From: Acidobacteriota bacterium
Lineage (GTDB): Bacteria; Acidobacteriota; Terriglobia; UBA7540
Assembly: GCA_902812365.1 (NCBI GenBank)
Contig: CADDZC010000020.1
Coordinates: 1-51,281 of the forward strand
DNA length: 51,281 nucleotides
Reading direction: 5' to 3'
In this document: positions 35,359-44,734 of the stretch, piece by piece
Position numbering within the stretch: the first letter of the stretch is position 1
Layout of the letters: each line of letters begins with the position of its first letter
Position numbers and translations under genes: made by a program
Notes under the pieces: generated by a model
Databases searched by the model: none
Told to the model about the DNA's origin: nothing
The model's input: the letters and a program-made list of their open reading frames with translations, nothing else

Positions 35359-36788
35359 ATCCGTTCCTCTGTGCCCGGCCGGTGCGGCTCCGGGGTGGGC
35401 GGCCGGACGCCGGTCGGATCGTCAGCGCCGCCCTGTATCTTCAAGGGCAAGGTGAAGAAGAAGGTGGAGCCGTCTCCAGGCTGGGATTCCACCCAGATTC
35501 GGCCTCCGTGCCGTTCCACGATCTTCTTGGCGATGGCCAGTCCGATTCCCGTGCCGGGATACTCGGCATGGCTGTGAAGGCGTTGAAAAATGACGAAAAT
35601 TCGCTGCGCGTACTGCGGATCAATGCCGATCCCGTTGTCGCGAACCGCAAAAACCCACTCCGGGCCGCGCCGCTCTGCCCGGATGTGAATCCGGGGAGCC
35701 TGAGCGCTCCGATATTTGATCGCATTGCCAATCAAGTTTTGGAAAAGCTGAGTGAGCTGGGCGCCGTCTCCGACGACGGCGGGCAAAGGTTCGCAGACGA
35801 CCGCCGCGCCGCTTTCTTCGATGGAGACCTGCAAATTTTTGAGGGCTCTTTCGATCGCGCTCTGGCAGTCAACCGGTTCAAACCGGACCTCGCGCGTGTG
35901 GACTCGCGAATAGGCCAGTAAATCCTGGATGAGCTGCTCCATCCGCTTCGCGCCGTCGTGCGCGAAAGCGATAAAGTCGTTCGCGTCGGCGTCGAGTTGA
36001 CCGGCGTAGCGCTGCGCCAGTAGTTCGGTGTAACTCGACACCATCCGCAGAGGCTCCTGGAGGTCATGGGAGGCCACGTAGGCAAACTGCTGAAGCTCCT
36101 GGTTTGACCGTGCCAACTCCCGGGCGTGCCGATCAAGCGCCTCTTCGGCGGCTTCTCGCGCCCGCAGATCGCGCCTCACCATCCAGCTCGCCAGTCCCAA
36201 CGCCGCTAAGGTCGCCCCGCTGACCAGCACCGTCAGAGCGAGCGTGCGGCGGGCCATGGCCTCGCTGGCCGCGGCGCGTTCGGCCAGCAGATGGCGCTCT
36301 TCGGCGTCCATCTCAGAGGTGATCCGGTTCGCCCCCTCCATCAGATCGAGACCTTCACCCCGGTCAAAGCGCTCGACGGCCGCGGCGGCCGCCGGTCCGC
36401 GGCCCAGTTCAACGACGCGCCCGAATGCTCCCAGCCCTCGCGCCACAGTCTGTTCGAGCGCACTGAGGCGCTCTTGCTCGGCGGGATTGTCAGCCGTGAG
36501 CAGCCTGAGGCGGTGCAAGCGTTGCTGGGTGCGCGAAGCGGCTGCTCGATGAAGTTGGAGATGCGCTTGGTCGCCGGTTGCCAGATAGCTGCGGCCCGCC
36601 GCCATGACGTCGGACAGCGCGGCCAAGGTGGCTTCAATCTCGAGCAAAACCTCGTCGGTGTGGGCCACCCAGCGATTCGTCTCGACGAGCTCGCGCACGG
36701 TTCGATACTGTACGGCGCCGAGGGCGAGCATTGTGGCGAAGGCGAGCGCGAACCCTCCCACGACTTTTCGTTCGACGGAAAACTGCAT
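35355..36788 (-). CDS. Membrane sensor histidine kinase with CHASE3-like extracytoplasmic domain
   Basis: A 477-residue kinase, probably the input of the signalling block. Membrane segments near 10-28 and 182-204 flank an all-helical periplasmic domain (30-180) with CHASE3 character. A short coiled coil leads to HisKA with His241 in [14 protein letters not shown], then HATPase_c with Asn355, DNGIGID (384-390) and GTGIGLA (412-418). HisKA/HATPase sequences resemble the phytochrome-like kinase group. I use ATG 36788; a GTG two codons upstream is possible. Its end overlaps the Rcp1-like receiver gene by four bases, so that receiver is the likely direct partner. The ligand is unknown. Confidence 0.93.
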   Translation of the reverse strand: MQFSVERKVVGGFALAFATMLALGAVQYRTVRELVETNRWVAHTDEVLLEIEATLAALSDVMAAGRSYLATGDQAHLQLHRAAASRTQQRLHRLRLLTADNPAEQERLSALEQTVARGLGAFGRVVELGRGPAAAAAVERFDRGEGLDLMEGANRITSEMDAEERHLLAERAAASEAMARRTLALTVLVSGATLAALGLASWMVRRDLRAREAAEEALDRHARELARSNQELQQFAYVASHDLQEPLRMVSSYTELLAQRYAGQLDADANDFIAFAHDGAKRMEQLIQDLLAYSRVHTREVRFEPVDCQSAIERALKNLQVSIEESGAAVVCEPLPAVVGDGAQLTQLFQNLIGNAIKYRSAQAPRIHIRAERRGPEWVFAVRDNGIGIDPQYAQRIFVIFQRLHSHAEYPGTGIGLAIAKKIVERHGGRIWVESQPGDGSTFFFTLPLKIQGGADDPTGVRPPTPEPHRPGTEERI

Positions 36789-37147
36789 GAGCACCCGTCC
36801 GCGGGGGATCGATCGGCGAGCGTGGGGTTGGCGGCCCGGTGGCTTTCGATCCTCGGCCGTCGATCTTATCAGTTAATGCGTGTGAAGTCAACACCTTTTT
36901 GCATAACTCGGTTCCCGCCTGGGGACAGAAAACTAGCCTACAGACGAAAGCTCTTGCGAACCGCCCGCCTTGCGCCTTCATAAAGTACTTGATTTCAATG
37001 ATTTATAACATCCACGCGGAGCCGCTTCCGGATCGCCCCGCGTCCGGGGTCACGGCTACATAGCTAGTCCAGAGACTCCCGCGTCTCCACCCGGGGCGGG
37101 GTCGTACTGGAGGGAGTGGCGCGGAAAAAACGGCGGGCCGGCGCCCG
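36789..37147. other. 359-bp intergenic region upstream of the sensor-kinase block
   Basis: This region should hold the promoter of the leftward signalling block and the end of the upstream amidohydrolase transcript. It has an AT-richer core (about 36860-37010) with no convincing -35/-10 pair and no complete gene. Short open frames here have no domain or ribosome site. No tRNA is evident. Confidence 0.5.
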
Positions 37148-38479
37148 TTACGGGAGCCCGTACTGCTTCCTATAAAACTCGTAAAGTTCCGTCTGATGGT
37201 TCGCCAGATCGATAACCTTACCCCCAATCAGCTCCGTCACGACGTGGGTCTTGACGCGAAAAGGCTCTCCGTCCAGCACAATCAGGTTGGCATCTTTGCC
37301 GACGTCAAGGCTTCCCAAGCGTTTTTCGACGCCGAAAAAGCGCGCCGGATTGAGGGTCACGGCCTCGATGGCCGCTTCCGTCGGAAGGCCGTAGGACATC
37401 GCGTACTCGACCTCGAAGGGCAGATCCCGCACCTCATTGTCCGCGGCCGTCTGGATGGCGACGCGCACCCCGGCCTGGTAGAGACGCGCGGCGTTGTCCA
37501 GGCGGACGTCCAGGGATTCCATCCGCTCGGGCTCTTCCAAAATCGGCCCCACAATCACCGGAATGCGGCGGGCGGCCAACTCGTCCGCCAGCCGCCAGGC
37601 GCCAGCGGCCCCGGACAGAATCAGCCGCAGATGGAATTCGCCGCCGAGGCGCAGGGCCATTTCGATGTCGCTGACGCGGTCGGCGCGAACGACCACGGGA
37701 ATCTGCCCGCCGAGGGCGGCGAGCAGCGATTCCATCTTCAGGTCCTTGGCGGGCGGTGCGGAGGGCTTGGCCTCACCGGCGTCCTCGGACCCGCTCTTGG
37801 GCGCCGCCCACTTGTGGGCGTACGCTTCCTGCTCTGCCTGATAGTGCTGAGCGGCCAGAAACTCCTGGCGCAGCATGGCCATCTGGCCCATGCGGGTTTC
37901 CGGAGCCTTGCCCTTGGACCCGTAAACGGACTTGCTCGGTTCGCCCAGATTGATCTGCAATGCCGCCGGCGACCTTACCACCAGGGCGTCGACGGTGGCG
38001 CCGTCCAGTTGGATGACCGCACTCTGGCCGGCGATCAGATTACCCGCCGCCGGAGTCGATACCGCGTTCGTGATCCCGGCGGCTCGCGTGACGCGGATAT
38101 TCTCGCTTTGCGGGTTGAGCGCGTCGATCGCACGCAGCTCCGGGTGGAGCGGATCGGAGTATTCGGTGGAATCGACCGTGACCGGAATGCCGTTGCTCTC
38201 CACCAAGCCCAGTTGGTCGCCGGCGTCAAACATTCCGGGCATCACCACCTTGCCCCGAGCGTCGATCACTTTGGCCGCGGCGGGCACGCGGACCTTCGAA
38301 CCGACCTCGGCAATCTTGCCGTCTTCGACGAGCACCGTGCCGTTCTCAATCACGCCGTGCGTCACGGTGATGACGCGGCCCCCGGTGATGGCGATGACGC
38401 TTTGGGCAGACACCAGAGCCGGCGCGGCCGGCAGCGCGGCGGCCATCAAGACGACGGTCGGCAGGCGTAAGCGGATCAT
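37148..38479 (-). CDS. Exported amidohydrolase-like protein lacking its metal ligands (probable pseudoenzyme)
   Basis: A 443-residue protein with a signal peptide (MIRLRLPTVVLMAAALPAAPALVSA) and the amidohydrolase frame: beta-sandwich segments at both ends (VIAITGGRVITVTHG; DVGKDANLIVLDGEPF) around a TIM-barrel-like core. Compared with its intact neighbour (38596-39900), the first metal motif HSH is replaced by GDQ (87-89), the next His by Arg265, the paired His by Gly290-Ala291, and the SLHTD region by AIQTA. Metal-dependent hydrolysis is therefore unlikely. The reading frame is intact and it has a good ribosome site (AAGGAG), so it is not a decaying gene. It may be a regulatory or structural partner of the neighbour. 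Confidence 0.85.
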   Translation of the reverse strand: MIRLRLPTVVLMAAALPAAPALVSAQSVIAITGGRVITVTHGVIENGTVLVEDGKIAEVGSKVRVPAAAKVIDARGKVVMPGMFDAGDQLGLVESNGIPVTVDSTEYSDPLHPELRAIDALNPQSENIRVTRAAGITNAVSTPAAGNLIAGQSAVIQLDGATVDALVVRSPAALQINLGEPSKSVYGSKGKAPETRMGQMAMLRQEFLAAQHYQAEQEAYAHKWAAPKSGSEDAGEAKPSAPPAKDLKMESLLAALGGQIPVVVRADRVSDIEMALRLGGEFHLRLILSGAAGAWRLADELAARRIPVIVGPILEEPERMESLDVRLDNAARLYQAGVRVAIQTAADNEVRDLPFEVEYAMSYGLPTEAAIEAVTLNPARFFGVEKRLGSLDVGKDANLIVLDGEPFRVKTHVVTELIGGKVIDLANHQTELYEFYRKQYGLP

Positions 38480-38595
38480 CAGCTAGCTCCTTTTCGCTTC
38501 GGGCCCTGCGCCTCGGGCGGTGCGCGAGCCCATTTCATCGCAGCCCGGGCTGCCGTGCGGCTTCCCTCGCCGGGCGCCCGACCGGAGCGACCCGG

Positions 38596-39900
38596 TCAGG
38601 GAACGAGCGTGGCGGGCCGCCCCTTCCAGGGCAGAAACCCGTCTTTGACGGTATAGACCAGCTTACCGTCGATAAAAACCCGGTCGGCCTTCGAAGTCAG
38701 CTCGAGCGGATAGCCTGTCCAGAGCGTGAGGTCAGCGTCCTTGCCGGGATCGATGCTGCCCACCCATCGATCAATTCCCAGAATTTTGGCGGGATTGATC
38801 GTGACTGTCTCGAGCGCCGCCTCGTCCGGCATTCCATAATGGTTAATGATGGCCGCCTGCTCGATATAATTTCGCTCCTCGATCACGGGATTATCCGTGT
38901 GCAAGCTGACGGTGACACCCTCCTTCCACAAAATATAAGCGTTCTCCGGGATGGCGTCCCAGGCTTCCACCTTGTAGCCCCAGGCATCGGCGAAAGTGAC
39001 CACGCCGATGTGTCGCCGGGCGATTTCCGGCGCGATCATATAAGCGTCGAGAGCGTGGTGAAGGGCGGCGATGGGAAAGTGGAACTCATCGGCAATGCGG
39101 AAGAGCGCGTCAAAGTGGTTCACCTGATAAGAATGGATGTTGAGCCTTACTTTTCCAGCCAGGACCTGGGCCAGGGCTTCGAGCTGCAAATTGCGCTCCG
39201 GCGGCGCGCCCTTTTTGCCCCCTTCTTCCCAGGCTTTCCACTTGGCTTCATAATTTTGGGCGTCGTAGAGCCGCTGCCGGACGATGGCCGCTTCGCCCAT
39301 GAGCGTCTCCGGAGCTTGTCCCTTGGCCCCATATGCCCGCTTCGGATTCTCTCCCCAGGCCCATTTCATGCTCGGCGGGGCTTCGGGAAACTTGATCTCG
39401 CTCAGACTTTGACCGCCGTTGAGCTTGATAATCGTCGCCCAGCCGCCGATATTGTTACCGCTGCCGGGCAGCACCTGGACGATGGCGACGCCGGCCCCGG
39501 CCGCGCGGGCGATCTCGGGATCATCAAAGTTGATCGAATCCTCGGAGCGGACCTGCGCCTCAATGTCGCCGGTCATCTCGTTGCCGTCGGAGTTGGCGGG
39601 AACTCCGGGCAGGGAATAATCTCCCAGGTGGGAGTGGGGATCAATCAGGCCCGGCAGCACGTATTCTCCCCGGGCGTCGATCACCTCGGCGCCCGCCGGC
39701 ACCGGCAGGTCTGGGCCGACGGCTTCGATCTTCCCCTTTCGCAACACCACCGTCCCGTTTTCAATGTTGCCGTGGCTCATGGTCAGCATCGTGGCGCCCC
39801 GGATGACGATCGGGCGCTGCTGGCCACGGCTGCTGCCCGCCGCCAGCCCCAGGCTGGCCGCCAGCATCGCGCCGGCAAACAGAAGCTTTTGTCGGATCAT
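38596..39900 (-). CDS. Exported metal-dependent amidohydrolase (imidazolonepropionase/prolidase-like)
   Basis: A 434-residue protein with a signal peptide (MIRQKLLFAGAMLAASLGLAAGSS). The metal site is complete: HSH (89-91) in PGLIDPHSHLG, His256 in NIHSYQ, His281/282 in ALHHALDAY, and Asp336 in SLHTDNP. The C-terminal motif SIDPGKDADLTLW is typical of the imidazolonepropionase-like/Xaa-Pro dipeptidase-like amidohydrolases. These cleave cyclic or peptide amides outside the cytoplasm; the substrate is unknown. ATG 39900 follows GGAGG. It lies 116 bases upstream of the metal-ligand-lacking paralogue and 46 bases downstream of the DUF4340 gene. Confidence 0.92.
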   Translation of the reverse strand: MIRQKLLFAGAMLAASLGLAAGSSRGQQRPIVIRGATMLTMSHGNIENGTVVLRKGKIEAVGPDLPVPAGAEVIDARGEYVLPGLIDPHSHLGDYSLPGVPANSDGNEMTGDIEAQVRSEDSINFDDPEIARAAGAGVAIVQVLPGSGNNIGGWATIIKLNGGQSLSEIKFPEAPPSMKWAWGENPKRAYGAKGQAPETLMGEAAIVRQRLYDAQNYEAKWKAWEEGGKKGAPPERNLQLEALAQVLAGKVRLNIHSYQVNHFDALFRIADEFHFPIAALHHALDAYMIAPEIARRHIGVVTFADAWGYKVEAWDAIPENAYILWKEGVTVSLHTDNPVIEERNYIEQAAIINHYGMPDEAALETVTINPAKILGIDRWVGSIDPGKDADLTLWTGYPLELTSKADRVFIDGKLVYTVKDGFLPWKGRPATLVP

Positions 39901-39946
39901 CCATGACCTCCAGGCCGTCTCGAATCGGCTAGCCGGCGGGCGGGGA

Positions 39947-41278
39947 TTACAGGCTGGCCAGCGCCTTCGTCAGGTCGTCGAACGTCGACTTCAGAATCTC
40001 GCCGGGCAGCGCGTCCGTCGACCGGCGCGCGTAATAATGATCGTCGACAATGCCCACCTCAACGGTTTCGGTCTTGTTGTCACTCGAGGTCACCGTGAAC
40101 GTGTAAGCCGGCTTGGCCAGCCCGTAAGCCGCCAGGCTCGCGGAATGGGCCGGGGGAAACGAACTGGCGCGCAAGTCGCCCAAATCCATGAGAAAGGCTT
40201 CCATCTTGTCATTGGGCTCGGTCTTGTTGCCGGGGGCGGTTTGCTTCCACTGATCCTTCTGCTTTTCGAAGACCTGACGTCCTCGTGGGGTGTGAACTTC
40301 AATTCGAGTCGAATTGAGCGGCGATTGGGAGAAAAAGTCTTTGTCGCGGAGGTCGGCGGCGTCCTTATCAAACTGGGTGAAGACGTCGGAGCCCAAGGTG
40401 AAGATAGGCGCCAGCGCGGAATTCATCGCGTCGTAGTGATCCCCCTCTTTCTTTCCCAGGATCACGGATTGGGTTCCATCCGCCCCGGTCACTTGGATCG
40501 TCAGCGTGGGATGCTTCAACCCGTAGGAAGCCGCGTCCTTTTTCTGCTCGGCCAGAATGCTCTGCATTGTCAGCCCTTGCAGTTGGCTCACCAGCCCGTC
40601 CACCGCGTAATGATCGGCGCGGACGGCGGGCGGCAAATTGAGCTCCCAGGTGCCTTCGGGGTTTCTGACCAGCGTCCAGTGCTTGCCCTTGGCCGTCACC
40701 GTGATCTGCTGGATGCGGTTGGTGTCGAGCGTGAAGGCTCGTTTGTCCCGCAAGTCGAATTCGGTCTTCTCCAGCGATGATTTCAAGTACTCATCGAGCG
40801 TCACCACCCGAGGATTGCCCTCCACCAGGGCGTAGAGCCCGTTGCCGGTGGGGGTTTCATCGCCCAGCCGCACGGTCAGTTCTGACGGATTCGAAGCGGC
40901 GGACACATGGATCGTCGTCGCCGGCGGGTCCAGGCCGAAGTCCTTCAGGCTGGAAGGATGAGCGTCCACCACTTCGCCCACCGTCGCCGTCGTCAGACTG
41001 GAGAGAAGAGAGGTGACCTGCGATTGATCGGCGGCCAGCTTGTCGGGCGCGACGATGCTCCAGGTCTTGCCTTGGCGTTCACAGGTGAACTCCTTGCCGT
41101 CGCGCGGCTTGATTGAAAAGGCCTGGATTTGATCGGCGTTGACGGGCAGAAATTTTTCGGCGGATTTCGATTCGGTTTTGGCGGCTTCGCGGCTCTTGCG
41201 CCGGCCGTAATACGTGAACGACGCCCACACGGCCAGCAAGATGAGCAGGGCGCCCAGGGTTCGGCCGTACCGCTTCAT
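39947..41278 (-). CDS. DUF4340 membrane-anchored protein of a Gld-like ABC system
   Basis: A 443-residue protein with a single N-terminal membrane anchor (TLGALLILLAVWASFTYYG). Two or three repeats of the DUF4340 pattern follow (for example FTCERQGKTWSIVAPDKLAADQSQVTSLLSSL, quoted here only in outline, and WTLVRNPEGTWELNLPP). DUF4340 proteins occur beside GldG-type ABC auxiliary proteins, and their role is unknown. ATG 41278 overlaps the upstream stop (ATGA) and follows GGAG, so translation is coupled to the GldG-like gene; a GTG at 41290 is an alternative. It is probably an extracytoplasmic, membrane-tethered part of the ABC complex. Confidence 0.88.
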   Translation of the reverse strand: MKRYGRTLGALLILLAVWASFTYYGRRKSREAAKTESKSAEKFLPVNADQIQAFSIKPRDGKEFTCERQGKTWSIVAPDKLAADQSQVTSLLSSLTTATVGEVVDAHPSSLKDFGLDPPATTIHVSAASNPSELTVRLGDETPTGNGLYALVEGNPRVVTLDEYLKSSLEKTEFDLRDKRAFTLDTNRIQQITVTAKGKHWTLVRNPEGTWELNLPPAVRADHYAVDGLVSQLQGLTMQSILAEQKKDAASYGLKHPTLTIQVTGADGTQSVILGKKEGDHYDAMNSALAPIFTLGSDVFTQFDKDAADLRDKDFFSQSPLNSTRIEVHTPRGRQVFEKQKDQWKQTAPGNKTEPNDKMEAFLMDLGDLRASSFPPAHSASLAAYGLAKPAYTFTVTSSDNKTETVEVGIVDDHYYARRSTDALPGEILKSTFDDLTKALASL

Positions 41279-42645
41279 CGCCGGCTCCACCAGACCAGGA
41301 TTCCCGCCATGATGATGAGAAGGGGTACCGCTGCCACCTTGATCAGCAGTCCGGTCATCTGCCGGGCGGTCAGGTTCAGGTGCTGTTGCTCGGGGGGCTT
41401 GGGGCGGATGGAAATGAGATTCTCGTTGGAAGAGAGCCAGTCCACGATATTCATGAAGAGGTCGCGATTGGCTTGAAATCCCAGGTAAGCGTTGGCGGCC
41501 AGCAGCGAGGTGCCGAGCGCCACGAAGCGCCCCTCCGGCTTGCTATCGGCCGAGTTGGTCAGCTGGCCCGAGACGGCCACCGTGAGGGGGCCCTTGAGGT
41601 CCTTGCCGGGGCGGTACGAAACCTCGCGCATGCTGGGGTTGAAATTGGCCACGTCAAAACTCTCGGGCGTGGTTTCACACAGCGATTCCACGGTGACGTC
41701 GGGCTTGGGGGTTTTGCCGACCTCAAAGGAGCGCGTCAGGGGGAACAACGTCGTGAAGCGCTGGAGAGGCTCCACGATGGGGCTGGTGCCGTACTTCATG
41801 ATCAGCGGCATGCTGGGGGTGGTGCCGAACATTTGAGCGATGGGGTTCTGGTCAATCACCAGGTCGTTGCGGGCCGTCACGTTGTAGCCGGCGAGCAGGC
41901 CGGCGAGGTTGGGCAGGCTGACGCCCGGATCGAGCATGAACAGCACGCGGCCGCCGCCGGCCAGATATTTCTTGATCGCGTCCACTTCCTGCGGCAGATA
42001 GTCCTTTTGCGGTCCGGCGATAATCAGCAGCGCGCAATCGGCCGGAATTTCCGGCTTGGCCAGCAAGTTGACCGTCTTCACCTGGTCGTTCTCGTTTTCG
42101 AGCGCCGTCTTCACGTTCGAGTACCCGTGGGCGTCGGAACCGTTGGGGTCGCGCTCGCCGTGTCCCTCGGCGAAATAGACCACGCTCGGGCCTTTCAACA
42201 CCGAAATCAGGGCGTTGGTGATGCCCTCCTCGGTGGTTGTCTTGGCCTCGTCGTGGCGGGCACCGGCGGCCACGATCACCGTCCCGTAACTGTGAACGCC
42301 GAACTGTTTGGCCAGACCCGGGTCGCGGTTGGGATCGATGTATTCGACCTTGACGCGGGGCGTGGCGGCGGCGTATTGCTCCAGAAGGTCCCGGCGCGCC
42401 CGAAAGTGCTGCGCTTGATCGAAGACGTAAAGCGTGACGTTGGTGTTGAGCGTCTTCAGGATTTTACGGCTCTGGGCCGAGAGGCTGTATTTCTGGTTGG
42501 GCGTCAAATCCCACTGGCGAGTGTAACGGCTGGCGTAATAGTTGACGGCCACGGCGATGGCGATGCCGATGAGGGTGTAGAGGGCCAGGTTGGCGCCCCG
42601 CAGAACCTTCAGCCGGCTGGAGGATGGGTGATCCGGGTTGGCCAT
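41275..42645 (-). CDS. GldG-like ABC transporter auxiliary protein
   Basis: A 456-residue protein with an N-terminal membrane segment (LALYTLIGIAIAVAVNYYASR) and a C-terminal one (VAAVPLLIIMAGILVWWSRR) around a large extracytoplasmic domain of the ABC_transp_aux/GldG type (KYSLSAQSRKILKTL, YIDPNRDP, YFAEGHGERD, LLIIAGPQKDYLPQEV). GldG pairs with the permease GldF and ATPase GldA; in Bacteroidota that complex is linked to gliding, while elsewhere its role is unknown. ATG 42645 follows AGGGAGGG; an overlapping GTG (42651) would give two more residues. It is coupled to both neighbours by overlap or near overlap. Confidence 0.9.
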   Translation of the reverse strand: MANPDHPSSSRLKVLRGANLALYTLIGIAIAVAVNYYASRYTRQWDLTPNQKYSLSAQSRKILKTLNTNVTLYVFDQAQHFRARRDLLEQYAAATPRVKVEYIDPNRDPGLAKQFGVHSYGTVIVAAGARHDEAKTTTEEGITNALISVLKGPSVVYFAEGHGERDPNGSDAHGYSNVKTALENENDQVKTVNLLAKPEIPADCALLIIAGPQKDYLPQEVDAIKKYLAGGGRVLFMLDPGVSLPNLAGLLAGYNVTARNDLVIDQNPIAQMFGTTPSMPLIMKYGTSPIVEPLQRFTTLFPLTRSFEVGKTPKPDVTVESLCETTPESFDVANFNPSMREVSYRPGKDLKGPLTVAVSGQLTNSADSKPEGRFVALGTSLLAANAYLGFQANRDLFMNIVDWLSSNENLISIRPKPPEQQHLNLTARQMTGLLIKVAAVPLLIIMAGILVWWSRR

Positions 42646-42647
42646 GG

Positions 42648-43424
42648 TCACGCCCTCCCTTTGAGAGCTTCGACGGAACGGGCGGTGAGAAAGATTCCCA
42701 GCCCGATTACCGAGAGGTAGTAGACGAGGTCGCTCAGGTCGATGACGCCTTTGGCGAAGTTGTCAAAATGGGTCGTCAAGGCCATAAAGGACATGGCGCG
42801 TCCCACCGTGCCGTTGGAAAAGGCCGAGACCCAGTCAAAGACGTACAGCAGCAGGAAGACGGCGAAGGAGACAATGCCGGCGATGATCTGGTTTTTCGTG
42901 AAGGTGGAAATCCACATGCCCAGGGAGAGCAGCGCTCCACCGTAAAGCAAAAATCCCAGGGCATTGGCCAGGAGCGGTTTGGCCGCCGGATTTCCGTAAA
43001 GGAATAAGAGCCCGATGTCGAGAAATGCCAGAACCATCAGAAGAACATAAAGGCACAAGGCGCCGAGAAATTTGCCGAGGATAATCTGCATGTCGGTCAG
43101 GGGCGAGGTCAGGAGCAGTTCGATGGTGCCCGAACGCTTTTCTTCCGCATAGAGCCGCATGGTGATCAACGGCACGAGCAGCAGCAAAACCACGGTGAGA
43201 ATGCCTTCGAACAGCGGGCGGATGACGTTCTCATTGATGTTCATGGGCGGCGCGCCCATGCCCCCCATCTCCAGCATGCGGAAGGTCTCAATGACGTAGG
43301 CCGCGGTCAGGTTGTAAAAAAAGAAGCCGCACAGGACGGCAAAAAGCGCCATCACCAGATAGGCGATGGGAGAATGAAAGTAGGTTCGCAGCTCTTTGCC
43401 GGCGATCGTCACCACGTTGCGCAT
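42648..43424 (-). CDS. ABC-2 type permease, GldF-like
   Basis: A 258-residue polytopic protein with six hydrophobic segments. The family signature EEKRSGTIELLLTSPLTD lies near residues 103-120 after the second segment, followed by ILGKFLGALCLYVLLMVLAF. It forms the membrane channel of an ABC-2 exporter energised by the ATPase encoded 54 bases upstream and working with the GldG-like protein. A Met/Pro-rich extracytoplasmic loop (MLEMGGMGAPPMNINENV) lies between segments 1 and 2. The transported substrate is unknown. Confidence 0.92.
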   Translation of the reverse strand: MRNVVTIAGKELRTYFHSPIAYLVMALFAVLCGFFFYNLTAAYVIETFRMLEMGGMGAPPMNINENVIRPLFEGILTVVLLLLVPLITMRLYAEEKRSGTIELLLTSPLTDMQIILGKFLGALCLYVLLMVLAFLDIGLLFLYGNPAAKPLLANALGFLLYGGALLSLGMWISTFTKNQIIAGIVSFAVFLLLYVFDWVSAFSNGTVGRAMSFMALTTHFDNFAKGVIDLSDLVYYLSVIGLGIFLTARSVEALKGRA

Positions 43425-43478
43425 CAGAATGCCTCTCGATGACCGGGAACGGGGAAGCCCGAACCGGGCGCCGCGTGC

Positions 43479-44435
43479 TCAGGTGGCGGCCGGCTCTTCA
43501 CCCAGGTCCTTGGTCGTGAGCTTGAGGAAAATCTCTTCCAGGCTCAAGCCGCTCGTCTTCAGCTCGAACAATTTCCACTGCGATTCCACCACGGCGCGCG
43601 CCACTTCCGCCCGCACGTCTTTATCCTTGGCGGCGTGCACCTCGAACGTCACCCGGCCGTCGCTCGCTTCGTGCCGCTCGACCAGGTTGACGCCCTCAAT
43701 CCGCTCGATCTTCTCTTTCACTTCTTTTTCCGGCCCCTCCACCGTCACCAGGACCGTTTCGAAGCCTTGCAGCCGCCGCGTCAATTCCTCCGGAGTCCCG
43801 ACGGCGGCGATCTTGCCCCCGTTGATGACCACCACCCGCTCGCAGGTTTTCGAGACTTCGGGCAGGATGTGAGTGCTGAGAATGACGGTGTGCTGTCCGG
43901 CCAGGCTCTTGATGAGTTGACGGGTTTCGATGATCTGCTTGGGATCGAGGCCGGCGGTCGGCTCGTCGAGCACGAGGACGTCCGGGTTGTGGATGAGCGC
44001 CTGCGCCAGGCCAACACGCTGGCGGTAGCCCTTCGACAGCTTGCCGATCTGCCGGCGGCGAACGTCACTCACGGCGCAGGTCTCACTCACCGCATCCATC
44101 CGCTTTTTCAGTTCCGCTCCCGCCACGCCCTTGATGCGGCCCGCGAACGCCAGATATTCGTCCACGGTCATGTCGGGGTAGACGGGGGGCAACTCGGGCA
44201 GATACCCGGTGCGCCGTTTGGCTTCGAGGGGCTGCTCGACCACGTCAAAGCCCGCCACTCGGACGGTGCCGGCGGTCGGCGGCAGATAGCCCGTGATCAC
44301 CCGCATGGTGGTCGTCTTGCCGGCGCCGTTCGGGCCGAGAAAGCCGAGCACTTCACCCTTGCGCACTTGAAAAGTCACGTCGGAAACCGCCACCGTGGGG
44401 CCGTAGCGCTTCGTTAATCCCTCCACTTCGATCAT
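43479..44435 (-). CDS. ABC transporter ATP-binding protein, GldA-like
   Basis: A 318-residue ATPase. Walker A GPNGAGKTT (34-42), a Q-loop near TGYLPELPPVYPDMTV, signature LSKGYRQRVGLAQAL, Walker B VLVLDEPTAGLD and the switch His in LSTHILPEV are all intact. A C-terminal extension of about 100 residues (ETVLVTVEGPEKEVKEKI onwards), found in GldA/CcmA-like ATPases, probably contacts the permease. ATG 44435 has GGAGG about 11 bases upstream. It is the first gene of a leftward operon with permease, GldG-like and DUF4340 genes, possibly continuing into the amidohydrolases. Confidence 0.93.
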   Translation of the reverse strand: MIEVEGLTKRYGPTVAVSDVTFQVRKGEVLGFLGPNGAGKTTTMRVITGYLPPTAGTVRVAGFDVVEQPLEAKRRTGYLPELPPVYPDMTVDEYLAFAGRIKGVAGAELKKRMDAVSETCAVSDVRRRQIGKLSKGYRQRVGLAQALIHNPDVLVLDEPTAGLDPKQIIETRQLIKSLAGQHTVILSTHILPEVSKTCERVVVINGGKIAAVGTPEELTRRLQGFETVLVTVEGPEKEVKEKIERIEGVNLVERHEASDGRVTFEVHAAKDKDVRAEVARAVVESQWKLFELKTSGLSLEEIFLKLTTKDLGEEPAAT

Positions 44436-44734
44436 GACGGTCGTTTCCTCCGCGAGCAGACGGGCAGCGGGCGGGACGTTCAAGTTCACTTGATGTGAAG
44501 CCGCCACCGGGCTTTCGCCCTGCGGGACGCCTTCGTGCCGGCGTCACCCATCCTGCCGACCCGCCGGCCTCCCGGCTCCCCTGGCGCGTCTCGCAAGCTG
44601 CCAAAGCTAATTAGACATATCAAAAACCCGTTCGAGTTGCCAAGAGCAAAATCCTCCGCCGCAAGCGCGGCCGAAGCCCCAACCGGCGGCGAAGTTGTGA
44701 GATAATCAGGCGCTCGTGCCGGCGGGAGGATGGC
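44436..44734. other. Divergent control region (299 bp)
   Basis: This gap separates the leftward ABC operon from the rightward SDR gene and should contain both promoters. The segment around 44600-44660 is the only AT-rich part. No gene, strong dyad or RNA is evident. Confidence 0.45.
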
